Positions 12,097 through 24,349 of a stretch of DNA of 64,000 nt are shown here, in pieces (position 1 is the stretch's first letter; every line of letters begins with the position of its first letter). The DNA comes from Massariosphaeria phaeospora (lineage: Eukaryota > Ascomycota > Dothideomycetes > Pleosporales), in the NCBI GenBank assembly GCA_011032825.1, contig JAADJZ010000017.1:310001-374000 (forward strand). The letters are read 5' to 3'. Made by a program: the position numbers and the translations under genes. A model generated the notes under the pieces. It was not told where the DNA came from. It was given only the letters and a program-made list of their open reading frames with translations, and made no database searches.

Positions 12097-12526
12097 ATGG
12101 CCAGTATGTTGCACCCGAGCTGATCACTTCATTGCAGTTCCGCTAACATGATAACTAGAATCCAAGAACTCGTCTCAGCACAACCAGTCGAAGAAGAACC
12201 ACAGGAACGGGTACGCAATCCGAAATTTTCACAGCACACACTGAACATCCATCTCAACTCAACACGCAATATCGATGATTTGCTGTACTCAGTGGAAGTA
12301 TAGAGGCTAATCTGCACGTAACAATACAGCATCAAGAAACCTAAGACGAGCCGTTACCCCTCGCTCAAGGGCACCGACCCCAAGTTCCGAAGAAACCATA
12401 GGCATGCTCTTCACGGCACTATGCGCGCACTGGTCCGTTCTATACCGGTTCCCGATCGATATCGAAGCACACAGACTGACACCATTGCAGAAGGAAGTCA
12501 AGGAGGGCAAGCGCGATGCAGCATGA
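12097..12526 (+). CDS. RPL29: 60S ribosomal protein eL29, 65 aa, four exons
   Basis: This gene is not visible as an open frame because its exons are tiny: 12097-12103 (7 nt), 12159-12210, 12330-12432 and 12491-12526. Introns are 55, 119 and 58 bp. Spliced translation begins MAKSKNSSQHNQSKKNHRNG, continues with PSLKGTDPKFRRNHRHALHG and ends EVKEGKRDAA, which is the textbook eL29 sequence and length. It is a small, very basic protein of the large ribosomal subunit. The first intron interrupts codon 3, which is common in fungal ribosomal-protein genes. The third donor is GTCCGT, an unusual form that also occurs in the AMSH gene of this window. Confidence 0.95.
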
Positions 12527-14680
<2,154 letters not shown>

Positions 14681-15482
14681 GTGGGCTGCGGGTTGGGGTT
14701 GGGCAGTCTTGAGGGATTGCGAAGGGAGGGTATTATATCCACGATCAAATTGGTGTCGTGGGAGGATTCATTCACGGACTTGATTTGGGGTTTAGTTGAC
14801 CTCGGGATTGGCTACCATTAGTCTTTGTTCTGTGCGTCTGAGATATATAGATGGGTCATAGAGAACAAGATTTCACAAATTCTGCTCGTCTTACCACTTC
14901 ATCTGCGCTGCGTGAAGTCATGGCAGACCAAGGCTCTCTCTCATAAGCACGCACGGGTTCTCCCAAAATAAGCGATTAACTTATCCTACAGGCACTGTAC
15001 CCGTGTTAAGCGTACAGGTAGCTACAAACGAATATTACTTAGGATCATAGACATGATAGCTATAGCTGTCGAGCCTGCTTGACTGTACGGTCTATATATA
15101 CTTTTAGGTGCGTATGGTATTTTTGGGGTAGAGTCCTGTATTTTGGGGTAATTCCCCTTTCCTTTGGATAAGAGTAAGGTCGCCGTCACCTCCCTATATC
15201 GGCACTGTATCTAGTCTCGCTACTTGTAGTTCCCACCGACAAAAAAAAACTATTAGAAAGTCTCCTAACACTGGTATATCTATAACATCATACGCATACG
15301 CATACGCATACGTATACCATACCCAAATATTGTCACTAACCCTCCCGAGATGCCCATCTTCCGAACGCCCCGCTATCGCTATGCAAGACCGACTATCCAT
15401 ATATATCCCCAAACCATTTCGCTTCGAATACCCCCTTTCCCCGTAGCGCACATCCACCAGCCGCATCCACTCTTTTTTTTAC
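14681..15482. other. convergent intergenic region, 802 bp
   Basis: Lies between two convergent stop codons and should hold both 3' ends. It is moderately AT-rich in the middle. Apart from a short hexamer repeat at 15289-15312 I see nothing. Confidence 0.5.
15289..15312. repeat. short tandem repeat (CATACG)x4
   Basis: Four perfect copies of the hexamer CATACG, followed by a degenerate one. A likely length-variable microsatellite in the 3' intergenic space. Confidence 0.9.
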
Positions 15483-17330
15483 TCACTTGCCGGGGCGCAT
15501 ATCCACCAGCTCCAGGGGCGCATTCGCCAACTCGACCACATGCCCCGGCTTCAGCGCGCCCGTGTATATATTGTCTACGTGATGAGGGTGGAAGATGCCC
15601 GGCTGGCTGCAGTTCAGGATGGCTTGTTTGCCGGGGGGGTCGGTGAGGCGGAAGCAGCCCCAGCTATTGCACTAGCGTTAGCATAATCCATGAGTGCAAT
15701 TGACAAGAGGTAGTGGAAGTGGAAGAGAGCTTACCTCGGCTCCTTACTCGGCGCACAAACAATCGCGATGCTCTCCGACATCATGACCTGGTACCCCACA
15801 TGCGTGTGCAGATCCCGCGAGCTCATGAAACACGTCTGCGAAGGGTGCGTGTGGATCCAGCCGAGCACCATCAACTCCTCCTTGTCGCAGTAGTCGAAGA
15901 TTTCGCCCTCGTTGACGGTTTCGCACGTGTCCGACGTGCTTGTCTGCTCTGGAATCACCAGCCGCGTGATGAACAGCGCGTTGGATTTGAGGATGCCGCA
16001 GAGGATGCCGCATGTTTCGAGGTTGAGACGCGTGTTCTTCGAGGCGGCGGAGAGGAACTGGTGGCGGAGTTGTTGCGGGAGGAAGATGCTGCGGAGCGGT
16101 TCTCCGTTTTCGAGGTACGCTGAAGGCTTGAAAGTGAATTCGTCGAGATCTTGGCCGTCCGTCGATGGGGAAGACGGGCGTGGTGTTGAGCTCGAGGAGT
16201 CCAGGAGTTTGGCGGGGATGGCTGGCGCGGAAGGTGCACCTTCTACGTATTTGCCTGGTATGGGTGGAGCTCGCGGTTGCTCGAAGATGGGGATAGAGGG
16301 CGGCGCTGTTGGTGATTTCGGAGGGAGAGCCGGTGCTTCTGGTGTCGCATCGAAAGGCCCGCGGAAGAGCTCTTTGGGAGGTCGTATGGGGCCTGTACCT
16401 TGGGTTGGGAGTCTTGTGTCTGAGCCCGACCATCGTTCTTGGGCGCTCTTATGCGGAACGGACGGGTACTGGTAGGTAGAAGTTGGTTGGTAGGAGGTTG
16501 GGCGCTGCGAAGCATGAGTACCTCTTCCAATTGCAGTACATGGCGAGCTCACTGAGAAGTTCGGGGCCTTTTGTCCGTTTTGTTGCATCCGAGCCACCTC
16601 CTGGATCTGGCTGGAGAGATCGTCGTCAGCTTCACCACTCTGTCGCTTTAGTTCGGTCTCCCAGTCTCCCCACATGCCCGCGACCCGTCGTTCATGCTCC
16701 TCATCTTCTGACACTCCTGCCTGGCGCACACTCCTCCGCGCCACATCTCTGCGGCGGACCTCCCTCTGCGCAAGCTTGGCCGCCAACGACCGGTTTCCTT
16801 CAGCATCGAGATGGGCTTTCTCATACGATCTTCTCTTTGCAGACGATCTGTTCAGAGACAGCCCCTCGAAGTCCTGCTGAAGCGTCCGAGCAGCGCCCTT
16901 GCCCTCCAGCGATTCTAGTGCTTTCAACTGCACTTTGCGTCGCTCCTGGTATTCATTGTGTCTCTTCGCTATCCGCGGTTTGATCTCCTCGAGTTTTCTC
17001 AAATCTCGATTGACGGCCGCGGTCGCTGCATTAAGCGCTTTCCGATTCTCTGGTAGGCTCTTTTGCGGGTGGTTCAGTAGTTTATCGAGCACGAGATTCG
17101 CGTGCCGGTAGAGGAGGAGGTATGTCTGCGGGTCGTTGCCTTCTGCCTCGTAGACTTGCGCCTGCGACGGGTGAGCGGGGGACATGGAAGGGGATTGGGC
17201 AACGGACTTCTTTTTGCATGGTGCTCGCCGAGCGTAACCAGCTCTTGAGCGGGATGTATCCATTGTACTCGTAGTTTTCGGCCTGTTTGGTGAGGTCCGG
17301 GACGCCCAAGGGAGCGCCTAACGACGCCAT
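15483..17330 (-). CDS. sst2: AMSH/STAMBP-type JAMM deubiquitinase (Sst2-like), 576 aa
   Basis: Exons are 17208-17330, 15735-17161 and 15483-15663; introns are 46 bp and 71 bp and all phases agree. Residues 1-110 form the MIT/USP8-dimerisation helical domain (YNGYIPLKSWLRSA, then YLLLYRHANLVLDKLLNHP). A long disordered Pro/Ser-rich linker with several PxxP stretches follows. The C-terminal MPN+/JAMM domain carries Glu423 (ETCGILCGIL), the His478-x-His480 pair (GWIHTHPSQTCFMSSRD) and Asp491, the complete zinc and catalytic set. The third exon supplies the C-terminus GCFRLTDPPG and QPGIFHPHHVDN, diagnostic of the AMSH family. The family cleaves Lys63-linked ubiquitin chains on cargo at ESCRT-positive endosomes. 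The first donor is GTCCGT. Confidence 0.95.
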
Positions 17331-17914
17331 GTCGACTATGGCGAGCGGGAATGGAGGGGGGTGGATGGGCGGGGTGCAGGTCGAGGTCGGGCACGGGAAG
17401 GCAGCCTCTACCGGCAAGGCAGCAGGCGACGGTGTTTCATTTGCGGTCGTTGGGTGCAGTTCCCAGAGACGTGCTCCCCGTTGCCCATTGCAAGTGTCTG
17501 GGCGCTGTGTTGTCTATTTCACGAGGAGCTCCGGCGCCTGCCTGATGCTGCATCATCGCGGGGCAACCGTCCAGCACGAGCCCCCAGCTCCGTAAAGTTT
17601 GGGGCAGCAACCTTGAAGCTGATAGTCTAGGTACACGGGAGAGAGTTGTTCCCAAAAATGTGAAAGGCATGCAAATTCAACTAGATGAGTCTTCGAGCAT
17701 TGTCCAGACGGAACCACCTGGGCAAGGTGTGATGCGCTATGATCGACTATCGCGCCGCCACGTAGGAAGAAGCGAACTGGACGGGAGTGGGAGCAACCGG
17801 GGGTTGATAGTATGAAGAGCAAAGATTGGGTGGTATTGGTAGTACGATAGAGATACTAATCGATAAACCTGTGGCAACATCATTTGGTATCGGAGTCTAT
17901 AGACCGCACAGCCG
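17331..17914. other. upstream region of the AMSH gene, 584 bp
   Basis: Lies between the AMSH start and the Pkr1 stop, both on the minus strand. No conserved coding text or structured repeat is seen. Confidence 0.5.
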
Positions 17915-18541
17915 TCATCTGTCTTCAGAGTCCTCAGAGAGCTTCTCCCACTCGCTGTCCGTACTCAGTTCGCCCGTCGACTCTCCCATGCTCCTACGTT
18001 TCTTCAACGCGTCGTCTACCTGCGGAGCGAGCTTCGTTGCAGCGCCAGTGGCGCTTGCTGCCTCTGCACCGGACGAAGAGTGCGCTGGCGCGTCTCTTCC
18101 CCGGGCCTCCACAGGCCTGTCGACGAACACAGTACTCTGCGTTTCCGGCCGCGGGGCTCGTGTAGAAGGCTTCGGAGTTGGCTTGTGCTTCGCTTCCACC
18201 TCGGTGTCGACCTCGGTGTCGTCGCCGGTATCCATGCCCTCGCCCTCACTCCCTGCGCCTTGCTTGCCCTTCTCCTTCTCGCGCCTGGCCTCACGGATGC
18301 GCTTGGCCTCCTCCTCCTTCGCCTGCGCGGCGCGGATCTCGGTCGCGAACCAGTTGATTGCCCACCATAGTCCTGCAGTAAGGCCGGAGAGGATGACAAA
18401 GTGTATGCTGTAGGTAGCGAGGAGCAGGGCGAAGAGGAGCAGCTGGAGCGCCGCAAAAGAAGCGTTCGTTGCGACGAGGAGGGTCGGCGTGGGTCCTGGC
18501 GTGAAGACGGACTCCCAGAGCTGCTCGAAGAAGGATGCCAT
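17915..18541 (-). CDS. PKR1: V-ATPase assembly factor Pkr1, 208 aa
   Basis: Uninterrupted frame from a good ATG. The N-terminus FFEQLWESVFTPGPTPTLL followed by two closely spaced hydrophobic segments (about residues 19-41 and 45-64, the second ending GLWWAINWFATEI) is the Pkr1 family signature. The remainder is a charged, disordered tail rich in Glu, Lys and Ser, longer than in the yeast protein. In yeast, Pkr1 is an ER membrane protein that works with Vma12, Vma21 and Vma22 to assemble the V-ATPase membrane sector. The tail has several acidic Ser sites near the C-terminus (WEKLSEDSED) that could be phosphorylated; that is inference. Confidence 0.93.
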   Translation of the reverse strand: MASFFEQLWESVFTPGPTPTLLVATNASFAALQLLLFALLLATYSIHFVILSGLTAGLWWAINWFATEIRAAQAKEEEAKRIREARREKEKGKQGAGSEGEGMDTGDDTEVDTEVEAKHKPTPKPSTRAPRPETQSTVFVDRPVEARGRDAPAHSSSGAEAASATGAATKLAPQVDDALKKRRSMGESTGELSTDSEWEKLSEDSEDR

Positions 18542-19159
18542 GGTGTTTGTTTGTGGTGTGGTGAGTTTGCTTGGAGCTGTGAGCTGTTCGTTGCTGGGGG
18601 CGCTGCAAGCTTTATCGGTGACGACTGGTCCAGTTCCGCAGGTGCCTAGTGAACAGGACAGGTAGGGAGACGATGTTGCGACGTTGCGATTTCTGCGCTT
18701 CTGCCTGGCAACGGTCTGTGTAGCGGGAGCGGACGAGGCGGAGGAGCGGAGTACTGCAGTGCTTGGAGTGGTGGAGTGTGTAGTAGGTACTAGAGGACCC
18801 TCGTCGCTCCCTTCCTGACGTGTCGGCCGCGGTTCGCGGGGTCGGCGCGAGGCTGTCGCTAGCTCGTGATTGGCCGCCCATACCCAACTCCATATTCATC
18901 ATATTAAATGCGAGGTTGGCGTGGTCACGCAGAGCAAGGCAGTTATTGAGGGCCGTTGAGTAAACCTACTCTCTAAAATAGTATCGCCTCTAGCGTGTGA
19001 GAAGTATTGAAAGAAGATATCGAAAACATGACCGACGACACCAGATCCATCCCGTCCAGGTAGAACGACTGGACATGTACACACATACCACCACCTACTC
19101 CGTACAGTAACAAGTTCGGAAGCACGCTGAAAGCACTGAGTCCCTGATACCGGGAAAGC
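18542..19159. other. intergenic, 618 bp
   Basis: Holds the Pkr1 promoter and the 3' end of the next minus-strand gene. No gene or repeat seen. Confidence 0.5.
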
Positions 19160-19696
19160 TCACATAACGATGCAGTTGTTCGCAGGGCGGGTCGACCTTC
19201 GATACGAGAAGTATTGGGAGTCCCTCTTTCGGTTCCTCCTCCGCGAGTCGCCGTAGTACCACGGCTGCCCCATGTCTCTGTCGCAGCAATCATCGTACAT
19301 CGCGCCCCCCTGACAACCCTCGATCATCATTTGATTTCCACCAGCCAGAGGGGATACCAACGGACTATTTCCCCACTCCGGAACCATTGCACCGTTGCCC
19401 CAACGGGTACGCGGGACCATCTGACCGCCGTGCCACTGGCTTTGGCCGATTTGTCGACATCCAAACTGAGTTCGTAGCATTTGGTTGCATCCCCAGGGTC
19501 CAGGCAGCATTTGGATAGTCTCCCCGTCTCCCCATCCGCCGTTACACTGTGGGCAGGTAAAGGGTGGCGCGACTAACGTCTGGTAGATCTGATGGTTGGT
19601 ACAGTTGAGTAGGTCTCGTAAAAAGCCGCAGGCGTGGGACATGGATATCCATGAGTGGCCACAGCTCGCCGAGTCGTACTGCGTACACATACACAT
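19160..19696 (-). CDS. Cys-rich orphan protein, 178 aa
   Basis: The frame opens further upstream, but only from a TTG; the first ATG is at 19696 and gives MCMCTQYDSASCGHSW. The N-terminal third has regularly placed Cys and His (CMC, SCGHSW, HACGF, LNC, CPQC), which looks like a zinc-binding or disulfide module. The rest is Gly, Gln and Met-rich with repeated Trp-Gly pairs, then a basic stretch (SRRRNRKRDS). I see no signal peptide. Similar fungal proteins with a C-x-GHSW plus CPxC arrangement exist but have no known function. Confidence is higher that it is expressed coding sequence than in any role. Confidence 0.6.
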   Translation of the reverse strand: MCMCTQYDSASCGHSWISMSHACGFLRDLLNCTNHQIYQTLVAPPFTCPQCNGGWGDGETIQMLPGPWGCNQMLRTQFGCRQIGQSQWHGGQMVPRTRWGNGAMVPEWGNSPLVSPLAGGNQMMIEGCQGGAMYDDCCDRDMGQPWYYGDSRRRNRKRDSQYFSYRRSTRPANNCIVM

Positions 19697-20070
19697 GATG
19701 GCGGATAGTAGGTAATGTGGCGTGTTGGAGACCCGTGTCGCCAGGAGTTGAGAAGGACTGGTTGTGGTCTGCAAGTCTGCAAGTCTGATGAGATCCGAAT
19801 ATGAGAACTGATCCTCGACGCCTGCTGAATACTAATGTCTTGATGGAGGTCCACAGGCTCGGTTAGAAGGAAGAGTGCGATCAAGCGGGTAAAACAAGAG
19901 CAGGCTTAAGGTAGTGACTCGGTCGAGTGATGGTATTATATACTGATGTCCAAGAGGTATCCACTGCGGTCTGCTTGGTATGTGAATTCTGTGCTATGGG
20001 CGCGCTCTTCGTATTGAATATCCACGTCCATGTGGCCGTGAATAGAGTTGGGCCTGTGTTTGAGGAACCG
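19697..20070. other. intergenic, 374 bp
   Basis: Between two minus-strand genes; presumed promoter of the Cys-rich gene. Nothing else seen. Confidence 0.5.
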
Positions 20071-20644
20071 TCACTGCTGGGGCTTCCATTCTGGATCACC
20101 ATCTTCCAGCTCTTGTTTCCGAATGGCTTGCATCAGTTCGTACATTTGGCCAATTTGCTGGTCTGCAGTCGGTGTTAGCAAACCTCTATCGATAATCCAC
20201 GGACCGCACGTTATGGAAGAGTGGTAATAGAGAATGCGCCACGCAAACGCCAAATCGAGAAGGGCCTGGCTCACCACTCATTTTATCGATCTTGGTTCTG
20301 TCCATCTTCGCATCTTTCCAAGAGTCCCCTTCTAATGCCTGAGCATAGAACTGCCACTCGGTGAGGAACCCAATCTGGCAGGATGTTATTCGTGGACTTC
20401 CAAGGCGTAGAGGAAGGTGACGTACGATTTGGACGGGGTTATCAATGTCCCTATGAGCTCTGAACTCGGCTTTCACATACTTGTCACCCAGGATGCGTTG
20501 TTCTACGTCTAGATTCTTTCGATGCGACCGCAGCAATCTTCTGTACAGCGGAATCGGAGGAAGCAGAGCCATTGGGGCTGGCCGGAACGGCCTGGATGTG
20601 CCGGCATCCGTGGCCATTGCCAGGAGTCGACTACATGGTCGCAT
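20071..20644 (-). CDS. SDH7: succinate dehydrogenase assembly factor 3 (ACN9/SDHAF3), 136 aa
   Basis: Three exons: 20426-20644, 20275-20374 and 20071-20162, with 51-bp and 112-bp introns and consistent phases. The LYR motif sits at residues 33-35 (PLYRRLLRSHR). It is followed by GDKYVKAEFRAHRDIDNP, IGFLTEWQFYAQ and QQIGQMYELMQAIR, the conserved order of the ACN9 family. These are mitochondrial matrix LYR proteins that protect and deliver the iron-sulfur subunit Sdh2 during succinate dehydrogenase assembly. The Arg/Ser-rich N-terminus before the LYR motif fits a mitochondrial targeting peptide. The gene is head-to-head with MTQ2, 192 bp apart. Confidence 0.94.
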
Positions 20645-20836
20645 GGCCGACGGGGACTCTTCAGAACACGCTTGATGTGGTGGCAGAAGTTGAATAGGAA
20701 TGATGCAACGATCATCTTCGTGGAGACACTAAAACTACCTCGGCATTACATAAGCCGGGGCCACCTCCACCTCAGCCTCTGCACGTCTTTCCGAAGTCCA
20801 TTCCGAGGCCGGCGACTGCACCGCACGTTGGCAACG

Positions 20837-21616
20837 ATGCTGTCGACGCCGTCCACAGCGCATGTGTGCTTTGACCGCGTCTACGAGCCGGCCGAGGACT
20901 CGTTCCTGTTCCTGGACACCGTGTCTTCGGCCCCGGAGACGGCCTTCCTCGGCGACCGCTTTGGCCAGCGTTCCGAGCAACGGCGCAGTCCCCCGCTGGT
21001 CGTCGAGGTGGGCGTCGGGTCTGGCGTCGTGCTGGCCTTTGTCGCCGCGAATGCGCCTGCCATCTTTGGCCGGCACGATGTGCTCTGCCTGGGCACTGAC
21101 CTCAACAGCTTTGCCTGTCGGGCAGCCGCGCAGACAGTCCAGACCGCCATCAAGGAGCCCGCCCGCGAGCCTTCGGTCTTCCTAGACGTGGTGAACGGCG
21201 ACCTGGCATCATGCATCCGGCCACACTCTGTCGACGTGCTCATATTCAACCCGCCATACGTGCCCGCCGAGCTCCCCGACTTCTCGCGCCACGCCGACTA
21301 CAACACTCTGCCGCCCGAGTCCAGGTCTACTACCTTCGAACAGGACTCTTATCTGCTGGAGCTCTCCTACGCCGGTGGGGACGACGGCATGGTGGTCACC
21401 AACCGGATGCTGGAGCAAATACCGGCGATGCTGCATCCCACTAGGGGGGTGGCCTACCTGCTCCTGTGTGCCCAGAACAGACCTGACGCAGTGAAGAGTC
21501 GCATCAGAGACTGGGGCCCTGGGTGGTTGGCCGAGACCGTGGGGACCAGCGGCAGGCAAGCGGGGTGGGAGAAGTTGCAGATAATCCGGATATGGAGGCA
21601 GGAGCTGGCTGGGTAG
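20837..21616 (+). CDS. MTQ2: eRF1 methyltransferase catalytic subunit Mtq2, 259 aa
   Basis: The start is the ATG giving MLSTPSTAHVCF; upstream frame lacks family text. YEPAEDSFLFLD at residues 16-27 is the conserved entry of the HemK2/Mtq2 family. The S-adenosylmethionine loop EVGVGSG lies at residues 57-63 and the catalytic NPPY at residues 138-141. Family members, with the zinc-finger partner Trm112, methylate the glutamine of the GGQ motif of release factor eRF1 in the cytosol. The intronless frame and full length fit the family. It shares a 192-bp intergenic region with the SDHAF3 gene, so a common bidirectional promoter is likely. Confidence 0.95.
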   Translation: MLSTPSTAHVCFDRVYEPAEDSFLFLDTVSSAPETAFLGDRFGQRSEQRRSPPLVVEVGVGSGVVLAFVAANAPAIFGRHDVLCLGTDLNSFACRAAAQTVQTAIKEPAREPSVFLDVVNGDLASCIRPHSVDVLIFNPPYVPAELPDFSRHADYNTLPPESRSTTFEQDSYLLELSYAGGDDGMVVTNRMLEQIPAMLHPTRGVAYLLLCAQNRPDAVKSRIRDWGPGWLAETVGTSGRQAGWEKLQIIRIWRQELAG

Positions 21617-21949
21617 CGATTTGTCGCCATGGTAGAATACCGCAGCTTAGAACTTCAAGAAGGTCGGCAGTGTCCAATGCGAGACTCTCGCGTCACGGCC
21701 TCGGCCGGAGGCGTTTCAACATGCAAGCTTTCACTCGAGGGATACCAGCTCAGGTTGCACCGTTACAATCAGAGGCAGGTGCAGGTGCAGGCACGATAAT
21801 TCCCAGCGCAGGCACGGCTACACCCAGCGCAGGCACGATCACACACAGGTGTGCCTTTCAACTCTGTCATCTTGGTGGCTCGCAAACTTAAACAGTGGGC
21901 CCCTCCATCCACAACCTCTTTCCACTCTTCATCCTGCACCTGTTTGCAC
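21617..21949 (+). repeat. short imperfect tandem repeat upstream of the FAD oxidase
   Basis: This 333-bp gap contains, at about 21774-21848, degenerate tandem copies built on GCAGGCACG with the longer unit CCCAGCGCAGGCACG occurring twice. The rest looks like ordinary promoter DNA. The repeat lies about 100 bp before the ATG and could lie in the 5' leader. Confidence 0.7.
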
Positions 21950-23961
21950 ATGGAAGGAATGGCGCCCTCTCAGATGCGGCTTACGTGGGCCTTGCTCCCT
22001 GTTCTGGCTGCTATCGTCACAGTGGTCTTGTCCCCGTCCTCTACCCTATACTGCCTACCTGGCGACAAGTGCTTCCCGAGCGAGGAAAAACTCCAAGTCT
22101 TCAATGCGACTGTCAACGGTCGCCTCATCAAGAGCACGCCCTATGGCGCCGCCTGCTACAGCGGCAGTTATGACGCCGAAGCATGCAAGGCATTGGCTGC
22201 TCAGAAGCATAACGTCGGGTACCGCCTGTCTCTGCCAGGTGCGACTCTCGTGCCGACTCTCTCAAAGCCTTTGACTAATGACTAGCAGCTGGTCTCATGT
22301 ACACCAATTGGGAGGCAGATGGGGCATCCGGCTGTCCAGTTCCGGAGCTTCCGCTGGATGGCTCTTATCCAACCCCACTGCCGAAAAAGTGCTCTCTCGG
22401 TGGCATGTCATCCTATGTGGTCAATGTTACTTCTAGAAACGACATAGCGTTGGCCGTCGACTTCGCGGCTAAGCACAAACTGCGCTTTCGAATCAAGAAC
22501 ACCGGTCATGATTACAAGGGCCGATCCTCTGGCCCTGCTACTTTTGCGGTCTGGACTCATCACCTCACAGATCTCACATACATCAAGAATTTCAGACCCG
22601 CCAGTTGTCCTCCTGCGTCCATGCAGGACGTCATTTCTGTGGGCCCAGGTGTTAGTTTTGATGAGTTGTACGAATTCGCACATCGCAATGGGGTTATGAC
22701 TATGGGTGGCTGGGCAGGGACAGTGGGGGCAGCCGGTGGTTACGTGCTGGGGGGTGGTATTGGTCCTCTCGGTCACTTCTTTGGCATGGGAGTTGACAGT
22801 AAGTGCCCATAAATTGCTCTTCTGCTGGGAAGTGTCTCACGTGTTCCAGATATCGTTCAGTTCGAGGCCATTACTGCGGATGGCCACCTCAGAACCATCA
22901 ACAAGTGCAGGAATGCTGACCTTTTCTGGGCACTGCGCGGTGGAGGCGGGGCGTTTGCAGCAGTCACTCAAGTTTACTACAAGCTTCACCGTCCGCAACA
23001 TTCAGCGGTAGACACTGAATCAGGCCAGATCGTATGCGCCAATTCTGCTGCCTATGAAGGGCTCATTGAGGCCTTTGTAGACTTACAGGAAGATCTGCGG
23101 AAAGATGGCCAGACAGTAAGTGAGCACCGATTGAGCATATTCGTATCTAACCGCTATAGGGAATCTGGACCGCTTCCTCAAGCCCATACGTGGTGGCACT
23201 CCTTTTTGTTCGACCTTTTCAAGCCGTACAGGGCCATGAGGAAAACATGCTCGATCGTTGGCAGTCCTTGACCAATCTGGAAGGTTGCCAAACAAAGATA
23301 CAATCAGCACATTTCCCAAACTGGAATGCGGCATTCCGGGCTGCGATCAGACCCGTAATCGAGGCCGGCTCTCCCATTGGGACCAATGCCCTTGTTTCCA
23401 GCCGTCTCGTCTCTCTTGATATCATGAAGAGTCCCGAGCGGTTGCGACAAGTAAAAGACTACATCATCAATCTGCCAGCCGCAAGCAGGTTCATATGGCA
23501 GAACTGTAAGTTACCCTCTTCTGCAATTTGGAGTGTCTGGGCAAGCTGTCGCACACAAGACAAGCTTTGCCCTTGTGAAGAGAAACCCGATACTACGAAG
23601 AGAATACCGTTGTACTCACATACTCGTAGCCGTCGGCGATGCTTCCGCCGCCATTCCTCGTAACGAGACAGCTATCCACCCCGAATGGCGGAACGCCTTT
23701 GCCTACGTAGACACTACAGTATTCGGGCCATGGTCGGGGGTGACTCCAGAGCAAGATGGCCTGGCGAAAAACATCTCGGCCAACGCCATCGCTGTGTTTG
23801 GCACTGCTGCCTACTACAATGAGGCCTCGGTTTCTGAGAAGGACTGGCAAAAGTCTTTCTGGGGAACTAACTATGCCAGGCTTCTTCAAATCAAGGCTAG
23901 GGTTGATCCGAACAGGGTGTTCAGCTGCCGCATGTGTGTTGGCAGTGAGCGTGGATTTTAG
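21950..23961 (+). CDS. secreted FAD-linked oxidase (PCMH + BBE domains), 580 aa
   Basis: Five exons: 21950-22238, 22289-22798, 22850-23115, 23160-23505 and 23630-23961. All phases agree. The last intron (124 bp) is the least certain and could be two introns. The first in-frame ATG is at 21950; a hydrophobic stretch (WALLPVLAAIVTVVLS) then gives a signal peptide. The FAD-binding PCMH domain contains RIKNTGHDYKGRS, with His170 the likely covalent FAD residue, and GGYVLGGGIGPLGHFFGMGVD. The C-terminal BBE segment reads WGTNYARLLQIKARVDPNRVF. This resembles isoamyl alcohol oxidase and berberine-bridge-type enzymes that oxidise alcohols or sugars and give H2O2. The substrate is unknown. No biosynthetic cluster surrounds it. 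Confidence 0.9.
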
Positions 23962-24349
23962 TGTCCTTCGATGGAGCCGCGTGCTAAGAATTTACGTTTA
24001 GGGTGGATATCTGTTATTACAGATGTCTGTCCTAAATAGCTAGGACAAAGTGCATATAGGGGATTCTATGACCTAACAGGTCAGAAAACTACCAGTTAGT
24101 TAGTCTATCTGGCATTTCCAAGACCGCATTATCCCGATACTCCGTGCACATGATTCGTAGTAAGAATCATCTGATTGATTTATTAACAAGAATGGGTATC
24201 GGACCACTGAATAAGCAGTCCAAGAGAATTAGAAGAAAAGTGAAAAAACGCCCACGCTAATGCAATCCCGTAACAAATCATCGTAACGCTAAACAACCCA
24301 GCTCACAAAATCTCTCTCTCTCTCTCTGATCGCAAGATGAGCTGCTCAT
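23962..24349. other. convergent intergenic region, 388 bp
   Basis: Between the stops of the FAD oxidase and the cupredoxin. Contains a short CT-dinucleotide run near 24310-24327. Nothing else seen. Confidence 0.5.

Noticed and set aside
15289..15312. CRISPR-like or regulatory array at the CATACG repeat
   Set aside because: Only a perfect hexamer microsatellite with no spacers, in a fungal genome.
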